A stretch of 64,000 nt of DNA from Candidatus Omnitrophota bacterium (GCA_030698625.1 JAUYMS010000050.1:1-64000); one strand, 5' to 3'; positions 14,401 through 20,784 are shown, counted from the first letter of the stretch. The notes: generated by a model from the letters alone, not told the origin. Numbers and translations are program-made.

Positions 14401-16675
14401 CGGAACGAAACGTATGGACCTCCATGGGAGCGGCTTCCCTGACGATATCCATCGAAGCGACAAACTGGCCTAACTGCATATTGGCCAAATATTCGCCTTT
14501 CTCGCCCCTTACTGCCGATTTCTCTTTGGCCGTAGCCATACGCGCTACGAACGTCTCAAAATCTTCCTGATGCTCTTTCACCCCGGAGCGGTTGTACCAG
14601 AAAACCCCCTGCGAGGTAATGACCGCTTCAAGGTTCGTCTTATCAGCCTGAGCAAAGTCCAGCTCGCTGGGCCCGTCCTGTTTCGACACAGGGCGAGTTG
14701 CGTCCTTACCGACCGGTTGAATATGCGCTAGGAGCTCAAAATCCTTCGTGAGCTCCAGAGCCGGATCCCACAAGAAAATCTCCTGCGGGTCGCCGCTCTT
14801 TGCAAAGACATATTGCCCCTTGTAAACACCGATCATGACTTCTTCCTCGGCTTCCAGCAGAGACGCAATGTCAGCCGATTTAAAACTTTCAACTACGACA
14901 CCGACGCTCACGTTCTCCTGCATCAGGAGCGTAAGGGCATACTCCATGGACCGTGACTCGTGGCCGTCATAGGTATAGACGAATTCTAATTTCTCCTCCT
15001 CTTTGTCTTGAATTTTCTCGAGCTCACCGTATGTTTCGACAACCTTCTCCTCTTGAATAGAGCCGTCAGGTGAGAGAGTGAAGGTTCCGCGATTTATAAG
15101 TGATCCGAGCTGCTCATTTTGGTAGGTTGCTGTGAAGTAGGTTTGAGTGGATAGATTAAAAGAAGTCCGCGTCTCCATCACGGGATCGTACTTAAAAACA
15201 AAGTCGACGGGTTGATCAACATTCTCCGGGGGTCCCCGCAGCCGGATGAGATTCCCCAAAGTATTTCTGGGTTCTGCGGTGTAAGTTAAAATGGATCCGT
15301 CTTGTTCGCGGACCACAAAACTCTCACCTTCGCGAGTCATGGTTATCTCTAACTGCGGAATCGTTGCGTTGCGTATGATGCCCGACTCCGTCAACGGCGA
15401 GGAGGTATCCAAAAACCCCTCACCGGTCCAGATCGCATCCGCAAGGTCATCAAAGCGCACGAACCTTCCGCGGGCGTAATCCATCACAGTCAGACTCTTA
15501 CCGTCTTCGCCGTATACAAATTCCTGCTGGTACTGTTCCTTATCGTCCCGCATTTCAAAGTACACCAGAGGTCCGACACCGCCGCCTTCGAGCCGCAAAC
15601 GTTCGACCACGAAATTCGGATCATCGGCTTTGCTGAAGCGATAGGTTTCTAAATCTTTCCCCTTTTGTCTTCTATGCGTCAACTCAACATTAAAACCGTC
15701 TTTGACCTCAAGGCCGTCCTTCCCCAGGGTTTCGGCTCGAAGAAGCGCGCCCGGCTTTTCGCCGTCCATCAGGGCATAAATATAATTCGTATTGGTCATA
15801 CGATCGATAAAGTGCATTTCCTGCTTCACGTCATCGTAGCGAAACGTAACGGAAACCTCGTCGGTATTGTGCTCCAGGAGACGGCCCTTTTCTCCATACT
15901 CGGTCATCTCATGGACATCCCAAGCTGAGGCATTTAAGGGATCTTCCCAGGTAACCAGTTCGTTTTCATAGTCGTAGCCGGTCACTCTGACAAAGCTTCC
16001 CGCTCCGCCGTCTTTGACAACAATGCCCGAGGCCATCAGGTTTTCGAGATTCCCGTCCGCGTTCTCCGAATAGTCGTGAAACGTATCGAACTTATTTTCG
16101 TCAAGCGACACGGTCTCGATACGCACGATATTGCGGCCCTGCTCGTCCGTCATGCGGTTAAAGATTCTCTGTTCTATCTCATCGGGATAATTGGCATTCG
16201 TGAAATCGCCGATCTCGAAAATGTCGGAAGTACTATTGCTTACCGTAAAATAAGCCCCTGTCTCGTCATTGTAAAACGTCGTGGTGCCGTCGTTCTTGTT
16301 TTCGAGCGCTTCCAACTTACCTTGCCTGCGAGCCTTTTCGGAAAGCGGCGTTATCTCCATAAAGATCTTGAGTTGTGACTCGGGTAATTCTACGTCTTCA
16401 TACTTCCGGTCATCGACCGCTTCGGGAGATATCGTTTCTTGCGATGGACGGCTTAGCGGACCTTCATCAAAACCCTGCATGTAGTGAATGTCGCTAAGAT
16501 CCTGTTTGTCTTCTGCACCGCCAGGAAGAGCTACGACGGGTGTTGCGGGCGCCGTGGGGTTATTTGCGTATGCGAGATTGGCGTCAACAGAAGTAGAAAG
16601 GAAGGTAACGACAACGACAATCGCTATCGCTTTGATAAACCAAGGTTTGCTGCCTATGTGCCATGCTTCGTACAT
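1..16675 (-). CDS. Giant secreted tandem-repeat protein (giant gene C), 3' end outside window
   Basis: One uninterrupted minus-strand frame runs from ATG at 16675 off the left edge, at least 5,558 codons; frame was checked at several points and all repeat spacings are multiples of three. The start has a GAGGTG ribosome site about 9 nt upstream. The N terminus is a Sec-type signal peptide (residues 1-37: Lys-containing n-region, VVVV-rich core, cleavage after AYA). After about 700 non-repetitive residues come four 69-aa repeats (about residues 760-1020), eleven 57-aa repeats (about 1140-1760), about 1,000 residues of diverged beta-rich repeats with SRTF.D..G patterns, then 34 repeats of about 80 aa to the edge. 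The style resembles YD/RHS-like surface proteins, but only by pattern. Likely exported and structural or adhesive; no enzyme motif seen. No RSELR motif was found, unlike the other two giants. Confidence 0.85.
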   Translation of the reverse strand, partial: MYEAWHIGSKPWFIKAIAIVVVVTFLSTSVDANLAYANNPTAPATPVVALPGGAEDKQDLSDIHYMQGFDEGPLSRPSQETISPEAVDDRKYEDVELPESQLKIFMEITPLSEKARRQGKLEALENKNDGTTTFYNDETGAYFTVSNSTSDIFEIGDFTNANYPDEIEQRIFNRMTDEQGRNIVRIETVSLDENKFDTFHDYSENADGNLENLMASGIVVKDGGAGSFVRVTGYDYENELVTWEDPLNASAWDVHEMTEYGEKGRLLEHNTDEVSVTFRYDDVKQEMHFIDRMTNTNYIYALMDGEKPGALLRAETLGKDGLEVKDGFNVELTHRRQKGKDLETYRFSKADDPNFVVERLRLEGGGVGPLVYFEMRDDKEQYQQEFVYGEDGKSLTVMDYARGRFVRFDDLADAIWTGEGFLDTSSPLTESGIIRNATIPQLEITMTREGESFVVREQDGSILTYTAEPRNTLGNLIRLRGPPENVDQPVDFVFKYDPVMETRTSFNLSTQTYFTATYQNEQLGSLINRGTFTLSPDGSIQEEKVVETYGELEKIQDKEEEKLEFVYTYDGHESRSMEYALTLLMQENVSVGVVVESFKSADIASLLEAEEEVMIGVYKGQYVFAKSGDPQEIFLWDPALELTKDFELLAHIQPVGKDATRPVSKQDGPSELDFAQADKTNLEAVITSQGVFWYNRSGVKEHQEDFETFVARMATAKEKSAVRGEKGEYLANMQLGQFVASMDIVREAAPMEVHTFRSGAPTAEQVQAFQKAEAALFDHLGTAVPASKFLRMSADVNGADPFYHVTLRYGNTDYTYLNVDRTAAPPAPAPDSTAGISVLEEAWSWATSDLQDDLTVQGRNFRRIGLVKKGDSPETYEVTLRYPHRDYRYTVDIDGDTVTRVTELLTAEEEALFWAEQDLEDDLSVDRDEFERRSVTKIGTDTYEVVLRYPDFDYKYTIDVLSDSFTALRVDTALTPEEEAYFWAEADLERELETDRDNFTETSVTNTGPNTYDVIIEFFGKAFHYTVDVSTNTAILTESVSRNVKKDTTANETTVSFNIGNETIKVDVYDGTQTGEQTNTLAQKSSTAQDYSTTDRVTAVDLLEDRYITYFYDSVDRERQEPLAAGFIDENGNRVQDTYYEYLPGDVVRVVRQKDGEDDEYTDYEYDPLAFTLNEGKPLSAGTLIGDNVNNPNETTIYDYAVNPGNVRVVKKKAGEDDEYTDFAFNETDDRIEEPLDSGTLIGDVITATNPTTLYDYTARPGDVRVIEKKDGEDDAYTDFTFDETTRVIGQPLESGTLIGDSPTNTDPGTIYDYAVNPGHVRVITKKAGEDDEYTDFVVDPNSKEILEPVESGTLIGDVITATNPTTVYDYDVRAGHVRVIEKKAGEDDEYTDFVYDANKHEIQEPVDAGTLAGDVITNKNIATIYDYVVRPGDVRVVDFIAGEDDRYADFAFNETTRDIEEPLESGTLIGDVITNTNQEVYYDYAVNPGHVRVVTRKAGDDEYTDMVFNSVTRQIEEPVEAGTLTGDVITNTVVTRTYDYAVRAGYVRVIEKKGGEDDEFTDYVFNEDTRQIEEPDQAGTLIGDVVTATNVTTTYDYTVNPGYVRVVEINATGDDRYTDYEYDAVNKTIGRAVEGGTLIADAINNTNVTTLYDYVVNPGHVRVINKKSGDDEYTDFVFDSDTNRILEPVEGGTLIGDVVTNTNATTLYDYVVNPGEVRVITVKAGEDDEYTDYAFNATSRKIEKPLEGGTLIGDNVNNPSRNTTYDDSVAGKMTILNEDENTYTTYEYDNSEHTFGRILAQGTWSGSVGSPVLNPQVTYSYAGNIRIEIDVVNGTQRHYQIFPDREELIKYVAADGTETNLSNGLIQDIRDNVGSPIRTYNYSITPAAGEPTATRLDSINWTGKGSAQSITQNIDGRLSRKLYDSGVIENDIVWPTGEDDGNVTDALGVPEIVNRESDLTTIYFNTGVVQRFRLDPSDGAGEVLDQVINLKGRIQTMVYQQSDITPASPCWAYADTDAKGGADCAELNSGSGFIVYKKNGVGTLMDGPNGTGNEIIDFVVDWDGKVRRYHYDDDVPPAISVLIDPANADLDRVVEEESLTENRTASEIFYQNGGDQINYIFTYDNDGIKVLQRDEYFYDDAVMPHPDRVKQYDVSQEADPSIIGSGFLESTLTYRNSPIFPDENEPQIQTIENHKTGRISTYNYTIEGYVDYVEEHDALNILRSRTQYQKGVFFNDLVRQVVTYRDDPASGDPLVVLPNEQQVFDYDSVSGRLAKISTYDVFGATADDPGTSASPLAMVDDRLISEILFEDDLPQIEFRYGYDASAVRQDISYSITRYAPSSRKPAYLDEHKITGPAHMTAADIANYLVLNPSDTTQDAIDALLPTKTDYEHRNRTYFDADGNRAAYSVQINAAGRPVRLNVFTYDDGGDGDLRQIDEYDIVGDSNFATLPVSESVVVIPTDPTKLKSTVYFHENGERTEFSVTYRYVGITRYIDDYTIFSYAQDERTLIYTDGYDVQGASDITWALVQNEITTNAAVDTIREALVALLAGATDDFIGSRSFVNEDQEPVLSLSISRLGEVEEVSSFQVNPATRELAWVDTHMLTDQVVGPGIDLASFNPLVMISPAAVSGLYNAGLYRSRTFIEDGDPAMSLGINAAQDVTVVSTFKVDPLTSRTLWIDNHKMIDQNTAAGFQYMPFDPASTGTMTSRSQLEVSGIYELTTYDSRTFVDADGVARGSLSGDGRSLSKFNYDANLDLESIDQYEAEPRIPLTPSSPAAMPAVPGPGFTFTSRVYLNVLTGAALGSLSWDGKSLSVFNLEAGDEDEDGDRFESKSIDQFDVFPPLLPLAATWSTAWAAAGTFSSRVFLDYAASDEFQGTALGSLSWDGKSLSVFNLEGEAGIADDGDQNLKEVASIDQFDKSLAPAAMALTWNTTWVVAGEFTSRVFLDYTATNDFEGTALGSLSWDGKSLSVFNLEDAGTDDGDQNQKEVVSIDQYDMSTAPLSLAIGWNTSWLAPANFTSRVFLDYAATDEFEGTALGSLSWDGKSLSVFNLEGEAGIADDGDQNLHEVASIDQYDKSITPAALALTWNTTWVAASEFTSRVFLDYTATDDLEGTALGSLSWDGKSLSVFNLEGEPGIADDGDQNLHEVASIDQYDKSASPASFALTWNTAWVVAAEFTSRVFLDYTATDEFEGTALGSLSWDGKSLSVFNLEGEAGVPDDGDQNFKEVASIDQYDKSITPAALALMWNTTWVVAGEFTSRVFLDYTATNDLEGTALGSLSWDGKSLSVFNLEGEAGVPDDGDQNFHEVASIDQYDKSISPATMALVWNTAWPVAGQFTSRVFLNYTVTDKFEGTALGSLSWDGKSLSVFNLEGEAGIPDDGDQNSNEVASIDQYDKGTLPGVMAIAWNTSWVVPAEFTSRVFLDYTATDEFEGTALGSLSWDGKSLSVFNLEGEAGVSDDGDQNRKEVASIDQYDKSAVPVALALTWNTAWIVPAEFTSRVFLDYTVTGEFEGTALGSLSWDGKSLSVFNLEGEAGVPDDGDQNLHEVTSIDQFDKGALPAAMVLVWNTAWLVPAEFTSRVFLDYTATDGFEGTALGSLSWDGKGLSVFNLEGRAGIPDDGDQNFREVASIDQYDKASLPAVMALTWSTSWPVATEFSSRVFLDYAATDQFEGSALGSLSWDGKSLSVFNLEGEGAGGPDDGDQNKREVTSIDQYDKASTPAVMAALWNTGWEIAAEFTSRVFLDYTAANEFEGSALGSLSWDGKSLSVFNLEGELAGGPDDGDQNQREVTTIDQYDKATTPAVLATVWNTAWPVASEFTSRVFLDYTATDGFEGTALGSLSWDGKSLSVFNLEGEASGGPDDGDQNKREVTSIDQYDKAAAPAVMAAVWNTGWAVASDFTSRVFLDYTSSGAFEGTALGSLSWDGKSLSVFNLEGQPGGGPDDGDQNKREVTSIDQYDKAATTAGMAAVWNAGWTLAGEFTSRVFLDYAVTNEFEGTALGSLSWDGKSLSIFNLEGEAAGGPDDSDQNNREVTSIDQYDKSSSPAAMAAVWDTAWPVATEFSSRVFLDYAVSTEFEGTALGSLSWDGKSLSVFNLEGEPAGGPDDGDQNEREVTSIDQFDKAAAPAGMALIWNTGWMVPAEHTSRVFLAYAATDAFEGTALGSLSWDGKSLSVFNLEGQPAGGPDDGDQNKREVTSIDQYDKAAAPAAMAALWNTGWTATGEFTSRVFLDYAATDEFEGTALGSLSWDGRSLSVFNLEGEPAGAADDSDQNKREVTSIDQYDKASAPAAMAAVWNTGWEVAAEFGSRVFLNYGAANEFEGTALGSLTWDGKSLSVFNLEGQAAGGPDDGDQNKREVTSIDQYDKASAPASMAAAWNAGWAVAGEFTSRVFLDYARVDQFEGTAIGSLSWDGKSLSVFNLEGEAAGGPDDGDQNKREVTSIDQYDKAAVPAGMALSWNAGWAVATEFTSRVFLDYAATDQFEGSALGSLSWDGKSLSAFNLEGEAAGGPDDGDQNKREVTSIDQYDKATTPAGMALVWNTAWEVPSEFTSRVFLNYAVSDQFEGTALGSLSWDGKSLSIFNLEGGAGGGPDDGDQNKREVTSIDQYDKANAPGTMTAAWNAGWAVASEFTSRVFLDYARVDQFEGTAIGSLSWDGKSLSVFNLEGEAAGGSDDGDQNKREVTSIDQYDKASAPASLAAVWNTAWEVAVEFTSRVFLDYAVSDQFEGTALGSLSWDGKSISLFNLEGEAAGGPDDGDQNKREVTSIDQYDKSGTPAVMGLTWNTAWAVSAEFTSRVFLDYTASDAFEGTALGSLSWDGKSLSVFNLEGEAAGGPDDGDQNKREVTSIDQYDKATVPASMALVWNAGWAVATEFTSRVFLDYAVSDEFEGTALGSLSWDGKSLSVFNLEGEAGAGPDDGDQNKREVTSIDQYDKAAAPASMAAVWNTSWIVSVEFTSRVYLDYGASDQFEGTALGSLSWDGKSLSVFNLEGEGAGGPDDGDQNQREVTSIDQYDLSASPESAASATWSTGWLAAHAGDFSSRVFLSYAVTDEFEGSALGSLSWDGKSLSVFNLEGEAAGAPDDGDQNKREVTSIDQYDKAAAPAAMAAVWNAGWEVASEFTSRVFLDYAVSTEFEGAALGSLSWDGKSLSVFNLEGEAGAGPDDGDQNKREVTNIDQYDKAGAPAGMALTWSTAWVVPAEFTSRVFLDYTVASEFEGTALGSLSWDGKSLSVFNLEGEASGGPDDGDQNKREVTSIDQYDKAAVPVAMAAVWSTGWAVASEFSSRVFLDYAVSTEFEGTALGSLSWDGKSLSAFNLEGEAAGGPDDGDQNKREVTSIDQYDKAASPAAMALVWNAGWILAPEFSSRVFLNYAASDEFEGTALGSLSWDGKTLSVFNLEGAAGAGPDDGDQNKREVTSIDQYDKAAAPIGMASVWSTGWIVASEFTSRVFLDYAVSTQFEGTALGSLSWDGKSLSVFNLEGEAAGGPDDGDQNKREVTSIDQYDKASAPVAMAAVWNAGWEVGTEFTSRVFLDYAVSTQFEGTALGSLSWDGKSLSVF
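11400..13260 (-). repeat. 11-copy coding tandem array, 57-aa unit (about 171 bp)
   Basis: Eleven copies are anchored on the EYTDF/EYTDY codons at about 13191, 13014, 12843, 12672, 12501, 12330, 12162, 11991, 11820, 11652 and 11481. Spacings are 168-177 bp. Each unit carries YDY.VNPGHVRV, KKAGEDDEYTD, a hydrophobic/acidic stretch ending EEPVE and GTLIGDVITNTN. A degenerate twelfth copy is visible near 11325. The alternating Tyr/Val pattern suggests a beta-strand solenoid or YD-type repeat (inference). Confidence 0.9.
13620..14400 (-). repeat. 4-copy coding tandem array, 69-aa unit (207 bp)
   Basis: The motif FWAEQDLEDDL is followed by FERRSVTKIG, TYEVVLRYPDFDYKYTIDV and a linker ending LTPEEEA. 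Two FWAE sites (about 13721 and 13928) and the matching SWAT site (about 14135) are exactly 207 bp apart. A fourth, most diverged copy (ALFDHLG, YHVTLRYGNTDYTY) precedes them at about 14215-14350. The unit reads as helix plus two beta strands. Confidence 0.85.
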
Positions 16676-16873
16676 ACTTTAAAGCACCTCACGCATGAAT
16701 TGGAAACGCGTTGCACTTGTACACACACTTTCCAAAAGCGAGAACTTACGCGGGAGACTTATTTCCCGTGCTATTCGGACACTCGTCTTAATGGTCATAG
16801 GAACCAATTAAGGACCTTTTGTCACAACAAGTTATGTCTTATTAAAAGGAGTAAATTAACGGCTCTAGAAACA
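16676..16873 (-). other. Long AT-rich 5' leader of giant gene C with hairpins
   Basis: About 190 nt lie between the predicted transcription start (near 16867) and the ATG. The leader has short inverted repeats: CGGGA/TCCCG around 16751-16768, and GGAAA/TTTCC arms enclosing about 22 nt near 16701-16732, just upstream of the ribosome site. No riboswitch consensus was recognised and no gene is seen here. Confidence 0.4.
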
Positions 16874-16902
16874 AGTTTACCTAGTGACAAAATAAATGTC
16901 AA
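16874..16902 (-). promoter_or_regulatory. Sigma-70-type promoter of giant gene C
   Basis: On the minus strand: TTGACA (perfect -35) at 16902-16897, a 17-bp spacer, then TAAACT (4 of 6 to TATAAT) at 16879-16874. It sits in the AT-rich gap between hflX and giant gene C and points toward C. Confidence 0.7.
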
Positions 16903-17013
16903 CTGCATCTATTAATAATTTATAGCATATTAGCTCATTACATAAATAACAGATAATATTTATGACTCTTAATGACTACTATTTAATGAATAAGTTATAT
17001 ATTGATTTAATAA

Positions 17014-17043
17014 GTAATATCTGTAAGGACTTACAGATATTAC
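17014..17043 (-). terminator. Perfect 13-bp stem-loop downstream of hflX
   Basis: A perfect inverted repeat (arms 17014-17026 and 17031-17043, 4-nt loop) begins 12 nt after the hflX stop. The stem is AT-rich and the following minus-strand sequence is AT-rich but lacks a clean T-run. It could end the housekeeping transcript or be a protein-binding palindrome upstream of the giant C promoter. The rest of the gap (16903-17013) is AT-rich with no gene seen. Confidence 0.5.
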
Positions 17044-17055
17044 GGTGCAGATTTT

Positions 17056-18189
17056 CTAAGAGGAGGAGTGGCCAAAATCGGCCAATGGGGAGTGATTTGA
17101 GGCAGTTCTTAGGTCCTGAATAATGCCCTCCAGCTTCACAATAAGCCCATTCATACCCAGACTGCTCTTGGCTGATATGAGCATCCCGTGAGCCCAGATG
17201 CCTTCAGCGCGGCGCTTTTCATCATCCGAGAGCAAGTCAGCCTTATTGAGAACCAGGACGCTTATTTTCTCAGCAGCGTTGATTTCCTGAAGAACTTCAT
17301 CAACAGCCGCTTTCTGCTGCTCCGCATGGGGACTCGCCGCATCAAGCACATGAATCAGCATATCTGCCTCAGTCACCTCTTCCAGGGTCGCGTGAAATGC
17401 CTTCACAAGGCCATGCGGCAAGTCCTTAATAAGACCCACGGTGTCAATAAAGAGAATATTGCTTTGACCGTTGACCGACTGCAGCCTCGTCATCGGATCC
17501 AGCGTCGCAAAAAGTTTGTCTTCCACATAGGCCCCGGCTCCGGTCAGGGCATTCATGAGCGTAGATTTACCCGCGTTGGTGTAACCCACCAATGCGACTG
17601 TCGTAAAATGCTTTTTTTTTCGGCTCAAACGGATCAGGGCCCGGTGCTTTTCGACCTTTTCCAGTTCATCCTTCACGCGCGCAATTCTCTTCCGAATCTT
17701 TCGGCGATCCCATTCTAGTTCCTGCTCACCCGGTCCTCTTGTCCCGATACCGCCGCCGAGACGCGACATCTTCAAGCCCAAACCCATCAAGCGCGGTAGG
17801 ATGTAATTGAGCCGCGCCAATTCCACTTGCAACTTTCCTTCTCGGGACTGGGCCCGCTTGGCAAATATGTCCAGGATTAAACCCGTACGGTCTACGGGAG
17901 TAATCTTGCAATCCGTCTCGATGTTGCGTGCCTGGCCCGGGCTCAGGTCGACATTAAAAATCAGAAATTTGGCGCCGGCCGCTTTGGCCGCGGTGCGGAC
18001 TTCTTCCATTTTCCCTTTGCGTATCAAATGACTCGGACTTGGCTCGGGGAGAACTGCTTTGGAGAAACCCACGACTTCGCGCTCACAGGACCGCGCTAGT
18101 TCAGTGATCTCTTCCAGGCTTTCATCGAGGTAATGGCGTGGCTTCTTTCCGATCTGTACGATTACGAGATACGCTTTAATATTAGACAT
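17056..18189 (-). CDS. hflX: GTPase HflX
   Basis: A 377-aa ribosome-associated GTPase of the HflX family, which splits or rescues stalled ribosomes under stress. The N-terminal nucleotide-binding domain is followed by the family hallmark glycine-rich segment (GGGIGTRGPGE, residues 145-155) and a basic coiled coil. The G domain has G1 GYTNAGKST (202-210), G3 DTVG (249-252) with the HflX-type DLPH following, G4 NKAD (315-318) and G5 SAK (339-341). It is shorter than the E. coli protein (426 aa) mainly at the C terminus, as in many bacteria. The ATG start overlaps the end of miaA by 8 nt, so the two are probably translationally coupled. The miaA-hflX pairing is common in bacteria; no hfq lies between them here. 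Confidence 0.97.
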   Translation of the reverse strand: MSNIKAYLVIVQIGKKPRHYLDESLEEITELARSCEREVVGFSKAVLPEPSPSHLIRKGKMEEVRTAAKAAGAKFLIFNVDLSPGQARNIETDCKITPVDRTGLILDIFAKRAQSREGKLQVELARLNYILPRLMGLGLKMSRLGGGIGTRGPGEQELEWDRRKIRKRIARVKDELEKVEKHRALIRLSRKKKHFTTVALVGYTNAGKSTLMNALTGAGAYVEDKLFATLDPMTRLQSVNGQSNILFIDTVGLIKDLPHGLVKAFHATLEEVTEADMLIHVLDAASPHAEQQKAAVDEVLQEINAAEKISVLVLNKADLLSDDEKRRAEGIWAHGMLISAKSSLGMNGLIVKLEGIIQDLRTASNHSPLADFGHSSS

Positions 18190-19120
18190 GGGCCGTCTTC
18201 AGGATCTCGCCACAGAACACATCCGGCCGCATATCGCTTGTCCATGTCATCCAAACAATCCCCTTTTCCTTCTTGAACCATGTCCATTGCCGTTTGGCAA
18301 GTCTTCGCGAATTACGCTTGATCAGTTCGCGCGCCTCCCGAACTTTAACACGATCCGCGGTTCTGTTGTTTCTCACATGCGGCAACAGCTCCTTGTAACC
18401 CACAGCCTGCGACGCCGTTCTGGATAAACGCCCCTGCGCCAGTCGTCTCACCTCGGCAAGCAAACCAGCCCGGAACATACGGTCAACGCGGGCATTGATA
18501 CTCGCGTAGAGCTGTGATCGTTCTTGCGTAATGCCGATAACGCGCGGCTCAAAACCGAGCGCGGTAAGGGGCCTGCCCCGCCCCCGCCAGTAAGAGGGTT
18601 TCTTGCCCGACAGCTCCGCAATCTCCAAAGCCCTTATGATTCTCCTTTTGTCGCTCGGTTTGATTCTTTCTGCCGCACAGGCATCCTTCCGTATTAAACG
18701 CGCATAGGCTTTCTTTAATCCTCCGGTCCTGATCTCCTTTTCCAGACGCGCACGGAACTTTGGATCCGCACCCGGTTGACCCGATAGCCCTTCGAGAAGA
18801 GATCGGATATAGAGACCGGTGCCCCCTACGACGATCGGCACCTTGCCCCGCTTGCTGATACTGCTGATTTTTTTCAGAGCAAGGCGTTGGTACTCATACA
18901 CGGAAAAGGGGTTCCCCGGCGACCGCACATCGATGAGATGATGCGGAACCTGCCGGCGATCTCGACGGAGCGGTTTCGCAGTACCGATGGACATTCCGCG
19001 ATAGACCTGCATGGAATCGGCTGAAACAATTTCGCCGCCTATACGGCTTGCGAGAGTCACGGCTAAAGCGGATTTCCCGACCCCTGTCGGGCCGACTAAA
19101 AAAAGGACGAGTGGCTTCAC
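18182..19120 (-). CDS. miaA: tRNA dimethylallyltransferase MiaA
   Basis: A 312-aa enzyme that transfers the dimethylallyl group of DMAPP to N6 of A37 in tRNAs reading UNN codons, in the cytoplasm. Visible are the P-loop GPTGVGKS (residues 10-17), the substrate segment SADSMQVYRGM (33-43), the HHLID motif (60-64) and GGTGLYIRSLLEG (99-111). Length is normal for the family. The start codon overlaps the argS stop by 4 nt (ATGA) and the 3' end overlaps hflX by 8 nt, so it sits in the middle of a tightly packed operon. Confidence 0.97.
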   Translation of the reverse strand: MKPLVLFLVGPTGVGKSALAVTLASRIGGEIVSADSMQVYRGMSIGTAKPLRRDRRQVPHHLIDVRSPGNPFSVYEYQRLALKKISSISKRGKVPIVVGGTGLYIRSLLEGLSGQPGADPKFRARLEKEIRTGGLKKAYARLIRKDACAAERIKPSDKRRIIRALEIAELSGKKPSYWRGRGRPLTALGFEPRVIGITQERSQLYASINARVDRMFRAGLLAEVRRLAQGRLSRTASQAVGYKELLPHVRNNRTADRVKVREARELIKRNSRRLAKRQWTWFKKEKGIVWMTWTSDMRPDVFCGEILKTAHV

Positions 19121-20784
19121 ATCGACTCGGGCTGTGAAATACCCAGTACTTCGAGGCCGCCTTTCAGGACAATGCGCGTCGCCTCCGACAAGAGCAGTCT
19201 CGCTTTTGTCACTTCGGGGTCATCGCCCAAAACACGGTGCAGAGAATAAAACTTGTGAAACTTGACGGCCAGGTCACGCAAATAATCGGCCACCCGGTAG
19301 GGTTCCATGAACTCACTCGCTGAGACCACGGCCTTAGGGTATTCGGATATCACCTTAATAAGGTTTGTTTCCTCTTCGCTGCTCAGGAGCTTGAGGTCCG
19401 CCTTAGCGGGTACGGGCTGCTCGGCATTTCTGAGTATGCCCGAGATACGCGCATGGGCATATTGAAGATAGTAGACGGGGTTATCCTGTGATTTCTGGCG
19501 CGCCAGATCCAGATCAAAATCCAGATGGCTTTCCACCCTGCGCATGATAAAGAAAAAGCGCGTGGCGTCTACACCGACCTCCTCGTAAAGTTCGCGAAGC
19601 GTGACAAACTCCCCGGCCCTTGTGGACATGCGCACCGGCTCGCCCTTTCGGTACAAAGTCGTCAATTGCACGATGCGAATTTCGACTTGGCTCGCGTCAT
19701 AGCCGAGGGCCTGGCATGCCGCCTTAAGGCGGGCGATGTATCCGTGATGATCAGGCCCCCAGAGGTTGATGAGACGATTGCAACCGCGTTCAAACTTCTG
19801 CCGGTGATAAGCGATATCCGGCGCCAGGTAAGTAAAATCGCCCGAGGATTTCCTGACCACGCGGTCTTTGTCATCACCGTAATCGGTGGATCGAAACCAC
19901 AGTGCTCCGTCCTCTTCAAAGAGCTGCTTCTTTTCTGACAGATAATCGAGAGCCTTCGTAACGTGCCCTTTCTTATAGAGAGTCTGCTCACTGTAATAAC
20001 TGTCGAAGGATACCCGCATTGTCTTAAGATCCGCACGGATGTCTGCCATCATGGCCTCCATCGCATAAACCCGGCAAACCTCCACGGCCTTTTCCTCAGT
20101 CTCCTTCAAGAGTGAATCATTTTTCTCCGCGATGAGCTTCTTGGCAAGGTCCACGAGATAAGCGCCCTGATATCCGTCCTCGGGCAGCGCCTTGTCCATA
20201 CCCAGTTCCTGACCGTACCGCGCCCATAAGCTCGCTCCGAGAAGTCCCATCTGCCGGCCGCCGTCGTTGAGATAGTATTCAGTAATGACCTCATGCCCGC
20301 TTTTGCAGAGGATGCGCGCCAAGGAATCTCCGATGGCTGCCTGCCGGCCGTGCGCAATCGTTAACGGACCGGTCGGGTTCGCACTGACAAATTCTAATAA
20401 GACTTTCACGCCCTTACCGAAATCAGATTTGCCAAATTCCTTGCCCTTACGGATCACTTCCAGAAGGACCTCAGCCACCGAACCCTTCGCCATATAGAAA
20501 TTAATGAACCCGCCGCCGGCAACCTGAAAGCGGTCAATGGCCTCAGCCTTGGGCAGGGCCTTGCCTTCTTCCATGATAAGTACGAGTTCGTCGGCTATAA
20601 GGGCAGGCTTTTCATGGACGAGTTTGGCGAGCTTAAAAGCAACATTGGAAGCAAAGTCACCGTGCGAGGGATCACGCGTGACGATAATTTCGAAACCAAA
20701 AGACTCCGGTACATCGACACCCTTGCGTTTACAATAGTCAACGACTGTCTGGTCGATGAGATTATCTAGGAGGTCTTGTCCCAC
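19117..20784 (-). CDS. argS: Arginyl-tRNA synthetase
   Basis: A 555-aa class I aminoacyl-tRNA synthetase that charges tRNA-Arg. It shows the N-terminal Add-1-type domain, then ANPTGPLTIAHGR with the HIGH-equivalent HGR at residues 145-147, the LWGPDHHGYI strand (341-350) and the atypical KMSKS region (RMSTRAG, about 385-391) usual in bacterial ArgRS. The C-terminal anticodon-binding helices contain YAHARI (442-447). Translation begins at a GTG directly after the rsfS stop, with an AAGGTG ribosome site inside the end of rsfS. It overlaps miaA by 4 nt. Confidence 0.97.
   Translation of the reverse strand: MGQDLLDNLIDQTVVDYCKRKGVDVPESFGFEIIVTRDPSHGDFASNVAFKLAKLVHEKPALIADELVLIMEEGKALPKAEAIDRFQVAGGGFINFYMAKGSVAEVLLEVIRKGKEFGKSDFGKGVKVLLEFVSANPTGPLTIAHGRQAAIGDSLARILCKSGHEVITEYYLNDGGRQMGLLGASLWARYGQELGMDKALPEDGYQGAYLVDLAKKLIAEKNDSLLKETEEKAVEVCRVYAMEAMMADIRADLKTMRVSFDSYYSEQTLYKKGHVTKALDYLSEKKQLFEEDGALWFRSTDYGDDKDRVVRKSSGDFTYLAPDIAYHRQKFERGCNRLINLWGPDHHGYIARLKAACQALGYDASQVEIRIVQLTTLYRKGEPVRMSTRAGEFVTLRELYEEVGVDATRFFFIMRRVESHLDFDLDLARQKSQDNPVYYLQYAHARISGILRNAEQPVPAKADLKLLSSEEETNLIKVISEYPKAVVSASEFMEPYRVADYLRDLAVKFHKFYSLHRVLGDDPEVTKARLLLSEATRIVLKGGLEVLGISQPESM

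Noticed and set aside
1-16675. RHS/YD toxin assignment for giant gene C
   Set aside because: Repeat style is only loosely YD-like; the RHS core motif and a C-terminal toxin cannot be seen because the 3' end is outside the window.
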